Assembly (NCBI GenBank): GCA_011620595.1
Contig: WOYX01000032.1
Coordinates: forward strand, 25,330-66,543
Source: Bacteroidales bacterium
GTDB lineage: Bacteria; Bacteroidota; Bacteroidia; Bacteroidales; VadinHA17
Length of the DNA: 41,214 nt
Direction: 5' to 3'
A program made the position numbers and the translations under genes. Positions 32,466-39,010 of this stretch are shown here, in pieces (position 1 is the stretch's first letter; the number at the start of each line of letters is the position of its first letter). A model generated the notes under the pieces. It made no database searches. It had not been told where the DNA came from and worked only from the letters and a program-made list of their open reading frames with translations.

Positions 32466-32503
32466 AGCCTCCTGCATTCCGTGCAGGAGGCTTTATTTAT
32501 TTT
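32466..32503 (+). terminator. Rho-independent terminator after fabI
   Basis: AGCCTCCTGCA (32466-32476) pairs perfectly with TGCAGGAGGCT (32482-32492) around a 5-nt loop, followed by TTATTTATTTT. This 11-bp stem closes the bamD-fabI operon and rules out a DUF819 start at 32481. Confidence 0.93.
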
Positions 32504-32525
32504 AGCTGGACTAAAACTGACCGCC

Positions 32526-33818
32526 ATGCTGACCCTTATCCTCCTGGCCCTCTTCTGCCTTGTCTTTCCCGCTTTCCTTATCTGGCTCACCGGGAAATAT
32601 GCCTTCTTCAGGAAGCTCGGTACGATAGTATTGGCCTATGCCGTTGGTATCATTATTGCCAATGTGGGCATCATGCCGCGCAGCAGTGATGCTTTCCGCG
32701 AAGCCACAATAGGGCATGACAGGTCGTATATCCCCAAATCAGAAGCGGTGGAGATGGTTGCGGCAGGCACCCTTTCGCAGAGTGATCTGCAATATAACGG
32801 CATTGCTGCCGTGCAGGACAGCATGCAGACGGCACTGGTATTGCTGGCCATACCCCTGATACTTTTCTCTCTGAATGTAAGGAGGTGGCTGAGGTTCTCG
32901 GGTAAAGGCTTTCTCTCAATGTTGCTGGCACTGATATCCGTGATGGTGATAGTAGCCACCGGATATCTCATTTTCAGGGACAAGGTAGAAGGGTCAGACA
33001 GGATCGGAGGGATGCTGATAGGTCTCTATACCGGTGGTTCGGTAAACCTGGCCTCAATAGCGCTGGCACTGAAGGTAGAGCCGAATGCCTTCATCATGAC
33101 CAACACCTATGACATGATCGTCGGTGCCGTGGTCATTCTGTTCTTTATATCAGCCGGGCCGGCGTTCTTCAGGCTATTCCTTCCGCCCTTCAAGGCTCCT
33201 TCATCCCTGACCGCCAAAGAGGCTGATCTCAAGGCGGTGAGTGAGCAGATGGCTGAAGATTTTGATGATTATACCGGTATCTTCAAGAAGGAGACGGTGC
33301 TGCCTCTTCTTGGAGCAATGGGGATTGCGATAGTAATACTTGCAATGGGGCTTGGTGTCAGTTTTCTTTTTCCCAAAGTACCTATGACTATCTCGGTGAT
33401 ACTGGCGATAACGACCCTGGGTGTTGCTGCCTCCTTCATCAAACGGATCAGGGATATAAGGAAGACGTTTCAGCTGGGCATGTACTTCATCATCGCATTT
33501 TCCATCGTCATTGCCACCAGGTGTGACCTGAGCGTGATCTTCCAGGCAAAATACCTTAATCTTCTCCTCTTCGTCACATACGCCTATTTCGGCTCACTGC
33601 TGCTGCACCTGTTGCTTTCATGGATTTTCAGGATATCGGTCGATGATTACCTGATCACGACCACCGGTTTTGTCTATTCACCGCCCTTTGTACCGATGGT
33701 TGCCGCCGCCCTGAAGAACAAGGATGTGATTCTCACCGGGCTGGCGACAGGCATGATAGGATGGATACTCGGCAACTATATTGGCGTTGCCTTCGGTATG
33801 TGGCTGGGCAAGTTATAG
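32526..33818 (+). CDS. DUF819 family integral membrane protein
   Basis: This 430-residue protein has about ten or more membrane helices and belongs to the DUF819 family. These are permease-like proteins with an internal duplication; their transported substrate is not established. Recognisable segments are RIGGMLIGLYTGGSVNLASIALAL in the first half and TGFVYSPPFVPMVAAALKNKDVILTGLATGMIGWILGNYIGVAFG at the end. A soluble loop (about 230-260, acidic) separates the halves. The frame is open from 32481, but that part lies within the fabI terminator, so ATG 32526 is used. It appears to be a single-gene unit, convergent with an outer-membrane barrel gene across an 8-bp repeat array. Confidence 0.85.
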   Translation: MLTLILLALFCLVFPAFLIWLTGKYAFFRKLGTIVLAYAVGIIIANVGIMPRSSDAFREATIGHDRSYIPKSEAVEMVAAGTLSQSDLQYNGIAAVQDSMQTALVLLAIPLILFSLNVRRWLRFSGKGFLSMLLALISVMVIVATGYLIFRDKVEGSDRIGGMLIGLYTGGSVNLASIALALKVEPNAFIMTNTYDMIVGAVVILFFISAGPAFFRLFLPPFKAPSSLTAKEADLKAVSEQMAEDFDDYTGIFKKETVLPLLGAMGIAIVILAMGLGVSFLFPKVPMTISVILAITTLGVAASFIKRIRDIRKTFQLGMYFIIAFSIVIATRCDLSVIFQAKYLNLLLFVTYAYFGSLLLHLLLSWIFRISVDDYLITTTGFVYSPPFVPMVAAALKNKDVILTGLATGMIGWILGNYIGVAFGMWLGKL

Positions 33819-33824
33819 TCCTGC

Positions 33825-33912
33825 GGTCTGAAGGTCTGAGGGTCTGAAGGTCTGAGGGTCTGAAGGTCTGAGGGTCTGAGGGTCTGAAGGTCTGAGGGTC
33901 TGAAGGTCTGAG
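33825..33912. repeat. 8-bp tandem repeat GGTCTGAR, eleven copies
   Basis: Eleven uninterrupted copies of GGTCTGAR (88 bp) end in a partial twelfth copy. The last base alternates A/G almost perfectly, so the array is really a 16-bp unit (GGTCTGAA-GGTCTGAG) with one missing half. It fills the gap between two convergent genes. Confidence 0.96.
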
Positions 33913-33924
33913 GGTCTATTTTGA

Positions 33925-35265
33925 CTAGAAGATATAATTCAGCCCGATATACATCCCGATATTACCGTCCTGCTTATTTAATGCCTTTCCGAAATCGGCT
34001 GAGATGATGAAGTTTTCATTCATCGCCAGTTTCAGTCCTGCACCGACACCAATGTGCGACCGGTCGTTGCCGTCAACATAGAAGTCTTCGATGTTACCTT
34101 CGACGTGACTCTCGACGTAACTGGCAAGGTCATTCACATCAACGGGTATTTTAGAGGTGACCATTCCCATATCTGCGAAGATGTTTGTTCCCAGGTACCA
34201 CTTCTGGTTGATGAAATTAAAGTGCACTATTTTCCAGCGCAGTTCGGCATTGGCATAGACGAATCCCTCACCCACAACCCTGTTGCGTTTGGGCCCTCTC
34301 AGCGTCTTGCCGCCTCCCAGTCCTTCAGAATAGGCGCCTCTCATTGCTGACACAATGAGCTGTGTCTGGTAGTAGAACGGCACCTCACCGAATACTGTCG
34401 TCTGGTATCCCAGCCTGTAAGCAAATCCAAGGTCGCGCTCCCTGATGGTAAAATACTGTCTCCATGTCAGGTAGAACTTGCCGAAGGTTGATTCGCCCCC
34501 GAGAAAAGAAGGAGAGACTTCCAGTCCTGTCTCTGCCCAGATACCTTTCATCGGGCAGGCCCTGTTGTCACGGGAATCATATGAAACACCGGCCTTAAGG
34601 CTGGTGACCAGTCCGCCGTCAGCTTCTTCAGCACTGATAATGCCGGCACCCCTGTAAACATCATAAAGTATGGGAAGATTTTCATCAATATACTTGGGAT
34701 CCCCGGGTTCCAGTCCCTTGTTAAGCTTTTCATAATTAACATCAGCAATATTAAAGTCCTGTATTGTCAGGCCTGCATTCCACCACCATTTTGATTCCCC
34801 GATATTGCCCGCAAAGTCATTCTTGAACCTGAACAGCTTGCGCTGGGTACGATAGAACATACGGTTGAAATAATCGGGTGAATTAATATCCTCCCATCCG
34901 CGATTATAAATTGCATCATACCCGTTGAAACCATAGAAATCATATGCCAGGTCAGGCAGGTATGCCAGATCTACGGTATACCTGATACCCTTGATAAGGT
35001 AGTCAGAATCATACATGATCCTGAATATGCTGCTTCCCTTTGTATAATGAGAAGCCTCAACATAAAACATATTATAATAGTTTGGAAATATGCTCCCGTC
35101 GCCATAATCAAACAGGTTTACCAGGGCACCGTACTGGAACCCGAGATCACTGTCAAAACTGATTGTGGGAAGGGCGCCGAAGTTCCATCCTTTTTTGCCA
35201 TCCTGGGCACCGGCAGAGGCTGTGAGCAGGAGAGTGATCAGAATGATTGGGAGTTTTTTCATCAT
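33925..35265 (-). CDS. Outer-membrane beta-barrel protein, BamA/TamA (D15)-like without POTRA domains
   Basis: This 446-residue protein has a signal peptide (KLPIILITLLLTASAGAQ). The rest of the sequence alternates as amphipathic strands rich in Tyr, Phe and Gly and ends in the barrel-type tail GMYIGLNYIF with terminal Phe. Blocks such as LKAGVSYDSRDNRACPMKGIW and LGGGKTLRGPKRNRVVGEGFVYANAELRWKIVHF match the Omp85/D15 barrel, including an RG-type motif in loop 6 (LRGPKRNR). POTRA repeats are missing, so it resembles the short barrel-only members of the superfamily, whose roles are poorly known. A TACCTTTA -7-like element lies on the minus strand at 35289-35282. Confidence 0.85.
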   Translation of the reverse strand: MMKKLPIILITLLLTASAGAQDGKKGWNFGALPTISFDSDLGFQYGALVNLFDYGDGSIFPNYYNMFYVEASHYTKGSSIFRIMYDSDYLIKGIRYTVDLAYLPDLAYDFYGFNGYDAIYNRGWEDINSPDYFNRMFYRTQRKLFRFKNDFAGNIGESKWWWNAGLTIQDFNIADVNYEKLNKGLEPGDPKYIDENLPILYDVYRGAGIISAEEADGGLVTSLKAGVSYDSRDNRACPMKGIWAETGLEVSPSFLGGESTFGKFYLTWRQYFTIRERDLGFAYRLGYQTTVFGEVPFYYQTQLIVSAMRGAYSEGLGGGKTLRGPKRNRVVGEGFVYANAELRWKIVHFNFINQKWYLGTNIFADMGMVTSKIPVDVNDLASYVESHVEGNIEDFYVDGNDRSHIGVGAGLKLAMNENFIISADFGKALNKQDGNIGMYIGLNYIF

Positions 35266-35299
35266 AATATAATTTTGATTTTAAAGGTATGATAGCCTG

Positions 35300-35315
35300 T
35301 CCCGATTTATCGGGA
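35300..35315. promoter_or_regulatory. Perfect 7-bp palindrome TCCCGAT-TT-ATCGGGA
   Basis: The arms TCCCGAT (35300-35306) and ATCGGGA (35309-35315) are separated by two bases. It lies about 35 bp upstream of the barrel gene start, just beyond its -7-like element, so it could be an operator. A dispersed repeat of similar sequence is an alternative. Confidence 0.4.
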
Positions 35316-35316
35316 G

Positions 35317-35378
35317 AACCACACATGATTGTAAATTATATTTATTCGTGTTTGTGATTGTGGTCAATCATGTGGGTT
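35317..35378. repeat. Long inverted repeat in the intergenic region before hutI
   Basis: AACCACACATGATTG (35317-35331) pairs with CAATCATGTGGGTT (35365-35378) with one bulged base, around a 33-nt loop. It lies between the divergent barrel and hutI genes. The remaining 200 bp up to hutI hold no gene I can recognise; a weak -7-like TACCTTAG lies at 35567-35574, 22 bp before the hutI start. Confidence 0.6.
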
Positions 35379-35596
35379 TCATGTTCAGTGGATTTGGATT
35401 TTTAAGGCGAATTGGCCGCGCGTGCCAGACAGCAAAGCAAACCTCGTTTGTAAAGGGAGCTGAGGCTTTTCTGTGTCCTTGTAGCAGGCGGGTGCCATCG
35501 GGTTCAATTTCGTGGATGTAAAAATAAAGAAAAATAATGCTCATAACCTGATATTTTTAATATTGCTACCTTAGTGCACTCTAAAAAACCTGTGCC

Positions 35597-36880
35597 ATGA
35601 GTCTTCTTATTCACAACACGGGGATGCTGGTTCAGACCAGGGAAGAGCCCGTTGCCTTCGTGGCAGGGAGAGATATGTCACAGCTACCCGTCATTGAAAA
35701 GGGATGGCTGCTGATTGAAAACGGCATCATCGCCGGCTTCGGACCTCCTGACAACATGCCCTCTTTTGGCAGTGACCTCACGAAGATCGATGCCGGAGGA
35801 GGATATCTCTTTCCGGCCTTTTGCGATTCGCATACCCATCTGATCTATGCGGGAAGCAGGGAGAAGGAATATACCGACAAGATCAGGGGTCTTTCATACG
35901 AGGAGATAGCAAAGAGGGGTGGAGGTATACTCAACTCGGCAGCCCTGCTGCATGATACCTCTGAGGATGATCTCTTCAGTCAGTCGATGGAGCGTGTCAG
36001 GGAGATAATCTCGTTTGGCACCGGGGCCGTGGAGATCAAGAGCGGCTATGGATTGACGACGGAGGATGAGCTTAAGATGCTCAGGGTGATACGCCGGATA
36101 AAGGAGGAGACACCGCTGACGGTGAGGTCAACCTTTCTCGGGGCACATGCCCTTCCCGCTGAATACCGCGGTAACAGGCGCGGGTATGTAGACCTGATAG
36201 TTGATGAAATGATACCGGCAATAGCTGCGGAGAATCTGGCTGACTATATAGACGTGTTCTGCGACAGGGGCTTTTTCACGGTGGACGAGACGGAGCGCAT
36301 CCTTGAAGCAGGTGCCTGTCACGGTATGCTTCCCAAGATACACGCCAACGAACTGGATTATTCGGGAGGGATACAGGCCGGAGTGAAGCACGGGGCTCTC
36401 TCGGTGGACCATCTTGAGTTTACAGGCGATGATGAGATTGCTGCCCTGGCAGGAAGCGGCACCATGCCCACACTGCTCCCCGGCGCTGCCTTCTTCCTCG
36501 GCATGACAGACCCGCCCGCAAGAAAGATGATCGATGCCGGGCTGCCAGTCGCCATGGCAAGCGATTACAATCCGGGATCGTCGCCTTCGGGTAACATGAA
36601 GCTGGTGATGTCACTGGGTTGTATCAGGCTGCGCATGCTGCCGGAGGAGGCGATCAATGCGGTGACCCTCAACTCCGCATATGCCATGGGCCTGTCGGAA
36701 ACACATGGCTCAATCACTGTGGGCAAGAAAGCAAACTTATTCATAACCAAAAAGATACCGTCATATGAGTATATGCCCTATGCTTATGGAAGTAACCTGG
36801 TTGAGACTGTTATCTTAAATGGGGTGGTTGTTATCAGTCGGCAGTCGGCAGTCGGCCACCTGCGCCACATCCTACGTTAA
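35597..36880 (+). CDS. hutI: Imidazolonepropionase (histidine degradation)
   Basis: This 427-residue metal-dependent amidohydrolase converts imidazolone-5-propionate to N-formimidoyl-glutamate, the third step of histidine breakdown. The metal-binding DSHTHL motif (His79, His81) is followed by AGSREKEY. IKSGYGLTTEDELKMLRVI, the GAHALPAEY loop, HANELDYSGG, VDHLEF and SDYNPGSSPSGNM complete the family pattern. The last 16 or so residues (SRQSAVGHLRHILR) are not family-like: they are encoded by the CAGTCGG triplet and the REP-like repeat, and the TAA stop lies inside the repeat. The product is used by FtcD, encoded 257 bp downstream. hutH and hutU are not in the window. Confidence 0.95.
   Translation: MSLLIHNTGMLVQTREEPVAFVAGRDMSQLPVIEKGWLLIENGIIAGFGPPDNMPSFGSDLTKIDAGGGYLFPAFCDSHTHLIYAGSREKEYTDKIRGLSYEEIAKRGGGILNSAALLHDTSEDDLFSQSMERVREIISFGTGAVEIKSGYGLTTEDELKMLRVIRRIKEETPLTVRSTFLGAHALPAEYRGNRRGYVDLIVDEMIPAIAAENLADYIDVFCDRGFFTVDETERILEAGACHGMLPKIHANELDYSGGIQAGVKHGALSVDHLEFTGDDEIAALAGSGTMPTLLPGAAFFLGMTDPPARKMIDAGLPVAMASDYNPGSSPSGNMKLVMSLGCIRLRMLPEEAINAVTLNSAYAMGLSETHGSITVGKKANLFITKKIPSYEYMPYAYGSNLVETVILNGVVVISRQSAVGHLRHILR
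36835..36855. repeat. Heptanucleotide repeat CAGTCGG, three copies, at the hutI 3' end
   Basis: Three exact CAGTCGG copies lie inside the end of the hutI reading frame and encode its atypical tail. They directly precede the REP-like repeat copy B. Confidence 0.9.
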
Positions 36881-36917
36881 AACTTCGGACTTCGTCCGTC
36901 GGAGTCGGATGTCGAAG
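36863..36917. repeat. REP-like palindromic repeat (copy B)
   Basis: This block is the reverse complement of 15696-15769, with one hairpin unit (19 bp) fewer. It carries the CGGAC-TTC-GTCCG hairpin at 36886-36898 and supplies the hutI stop codon. Matching ends (CGCCACATCCTACGTTAAAAC and GTCGGATGTCGAAG) define a shared element. Confidence 0.88.
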
Positions 36918-36966
36918 AGGGTTACGGTGACTGAAAGCAGTAGGCGTCTTCAGGATTCAGTCGGCA

Positions 36967-37120
36967 AAATCGCAAATCGAAAATCGCAATTCGCAAATCG
37001 AAAATCGCAAATTGCAATTCTTAAATCGTAAATCTCAATTCTCAAATCGCAATTCGCAAATCGAAAATCGCAAATTGCAATTCTTAAATCGTAAATCTCA
37101 ATTCTCAAATCGCAAATCGC
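36967..37120. repeat. Heptanucleotide repeat array (AAATCGC-like), 22 units, with a 63-bp super-repeat
   Basis: The tract divides exactly into 22 seven-base words related to AAATCGC (AATTCGC, AAATCGA, AAATTGC, AATTCTT, AAATCGT, AAATCTC). A nine-word block of 63 bp starting at 36981 repeats at 37044. The array ends 17 bp before the ftcD start and fills most of the hutI-ftcD gap. Confidence 0.95.
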
Positions 37121-37137
37121 AGATACCTTATTATAAT

Positions 37138-38826
37138 ATGAACAGTAACCGGATTATAGAATGCGTTCCCAATTTCAGTGAGGGGCGTGACATGGAAAAG
37201 ATAAGGCAGATCACTGATGAGATTGAATCCGTTGAGGGTGTGCGGCTCCTGGATGTTGACCCCGGCCGCGACACCAACCGTACGGTTGTGACATTTGTCG
37301 GCGAGCCTGAAGCAGTATGTGAGGCTGCCTTCAGGGCTGTACGCAGGGCGGTGCAGGTGATTGACATGTCAAAGCACACCGGTGCTCATCCCCGCATGGG
37401 AGCCACTGATGTCTGCCCGCTGGTGCCTGTCGCAGGCATCACTATGGAGGAGACGGTGGTTTATGCCCGCTCGCTGGCAAAAAAAATAGGGGAAGAGCTG
37501 TCTCTTCCGGTCTATTGTTATGAAGAGGCAGCATTGGAACCGAAGAGGAAAAATCTGGCCACTGTGCGAGCAGGCGAATACGAAGGGCTCAAGAAGAAGC
37601 TTGAAGATCCTTCCTGGAAGCCCGATTTCGGTCCGGCACGCTTTGATGCCGGTGCAGGTGCCGTCATTGTGGGGGCACGCGATTTCCTCGTGGCCTTCAA
37701 CGTCAATCTCAACACCACCTCTGTTCGCCGTGCCAATGCCATTGCCTTTGATGTCAGGGAGCGGGGGCGCGAGAAGCGTGAAGGTAATCGCATAACCGGA
37801 AAGGTGGTAAGAGATGCTGACGGTGCACCTGTAATGATCCCCGGATCGCTGAAGTCAGTCAAGGCCATCGGGTGGTACATACCAGAGTACCGGTTTGCGC
37901 AGATATCCATGAACCTCACCAATATCTCGGTGACGCCCGTGCATGTGGCGTTTGACGAGGTATGCCGCAAGGCTGACGCCAAGGGAGTGAGGGTGACAGG
38001 TTCGGAGCTTGTGGGACTGATCCCTCTGAAGGCCATGCTGGATGCCGGAAGATACTTCCTGCATAAGCAGCAGCGCTCTGCAGGCGTCTCAGATACTGAA
38101 CTGATAGAAACAGCAGTAAGGTCCATGGGACTTGCGGAGCTGAAGCCGTTCAATCCCGATGAGAAGATAATCGAATACATACTTCGCGAAAAGAGTAGCA
38201 GCAGGCTTGCCGACCTCTCCCTTGCATCGTTTGTCTGGGAGACATCGTCAGAGTCGCCTGCCCCGGGCGGAGGGTCTGTCTCTGCTGCCATGGGAGCCAT
38301 GGGTGCGGCTCTGGGTACGATGGTGGCCAATCTCTCAAGCCACAAGCGGGGATGGGACGACCGCTGGGAGGAGTTTGCCTCATGGGCTGAAAGAGGTGTA
38401 CAGATGCAGAAGCGGCTGTTGCAACTCGTTGATGAAGACACTGCTGCCTACAATGCCATCCTGGATGCTTTTGGCATGCCCAAAGGCAGTGAGGAGGAGA
38501 AGGCCGCCAGATCGGCGGCCGTGGAGGAGGCGACGAAGCAGGCATCACTGGTGCCGTTGACGGTGATGAAGGAGGCCTATAAAAACTTTGACCTCCTGGC
38601 AGAGATGATCAAAAAGGGAAATCCCAACTCAGTGACTGATGCGGCGGTAGGGGTACTGGCTACGAGAGCTTGTATAAGGGGGGCCTTCCTGAATGTGCAG
38701 GTCAATGTTAAAGGGCTGCATGACAGAGCTTTTGCCGAATCATTACTCGCTGAGGGCAGGGAGATTGACACCAGGGCCTCAGAAGCCGAGGATGACCTGC
38801 TGCGTAAAGTAAGGGAGAGTGTGTGA
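37138..38826 (+). CDS. ftcD: Formimidoyltransferase-cyclodeaminase (glutamate formimidoyltransferase fused to FTCD cyclodeaminase)
   Basis: This 562-residue bifunctional enzyme transfers the formimidoyl group of N-formimidoyl-glutamate to tetrahydrofolate and then deaminates it, ending histidine breakdown at glutamate. The N-terminal transferase begins IIECVPNFSEGRD; its catalytic histidine is His84 in GAHPRMGATDVCP (equivalent to His82 in the pig enzyme). The C-terminal cyclodeaminase domain (about 365-562) has the folate-binding SPAPGGGSVSAAMGAMGAAL segment. Both halves are complete, matching the animal-like fused form also known in Bacteroidota. The frame is open upstream to 37012, but those codons translate the heptamer repeat; ATG 37138 begins the conserved sequence. 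Confidence 0.96.
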   Translation: MNSNRIIECVPNFSEGRDMEKIRQITDEIESVEGVRLLDVDPGRDTNRTVVTFVGEPEAVCEAAFRAVRRAVQVIDMSKHTGAHPRMGATDVCPLVPVAGITMEETVVYARSLAKKIGEELSLPVYCYEEAALEPKRKNLATVRAGEYEGLKKKLEDPSWKPDFGPARFDAGAGAVIVGARDFLVAFNVNLNTTSVRRANAIAFDVRERGREKREGNRITGKVVRDADGAPVMIPGSLKSVKAIGWYIPEYRFAQISMNLTNISVTPVHVAFDEVCRKADAKGVRVTGSELVGLIPLKAMLDAGRYFLHKQQRSAGVSDTELIETAVRSMGLAELKPFNPDEKIIEYILREKSSSRLADLSLASFVWETSSESPAPGGGSVSAAMGAMGAALGTMVANLSSHKRGWDDRWEEFASWAERGVQMQKRLLQLVDEDTAAYNAILDAFGMPKGSEEEKAARSAAVEEATKQASLVPLTVMKEAYKNFDLLAEMIKKGNPNSVTDAAVGVLATRACIRGAFLNVQVNVKGLHDRAFAESLLAEGREIDTRASEAEDDLLRKVRESV

Positions 38827-38923
38827 TTATCTTCATTGATATGCGGTTACAGAGGCTGATTGTAAATTTTTATCAGTGAATCTCTGGCCGGATTGGTAAA
38901 AAAAAGTTAAAAAAAGCACCTTT

Positions 38924-38956
38924 TTGTTAAGAAATAATAACATAATATTATTTTTG
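38924..38956 (+). promoter_or_regulatory. Promoter for the susC-like gene (TTG - 22 bp - TATTTTTG)
   Basis: TTG at 38924-38926 (within TTTTTG) and TATTTTTG at 38949-38956 fit the Bacteroidota consensus with a 22-bp spacer. Transcription would start near 38961, giving a leader of about 50 nt with a small CTTGA/TCAAG inverted repeat. Confidence 0.65.
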
Positions 38957-39010
38957 ACGGCTTGATCATTTCATTTCAAGTGATTGTAAACTAACCTAAA
39001 AACTATTTCT

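Noticed and set aside
35401-35520. Possible structured RNA with a T-loop-like GGGTTCAATTTC
   Set aside because: No cloverleaf or tmRNA-like fold could be drawn around it; the single motif is too short to support an RNA gene.
36967-37120. Heptamer tract as a CRISPR or a coding extension of ftcD
   Set aside because: There are no spacers. The in-frame extension from 37012 is a periodic translation of the repeat, and conserved FtcD sequence starts at 37138.
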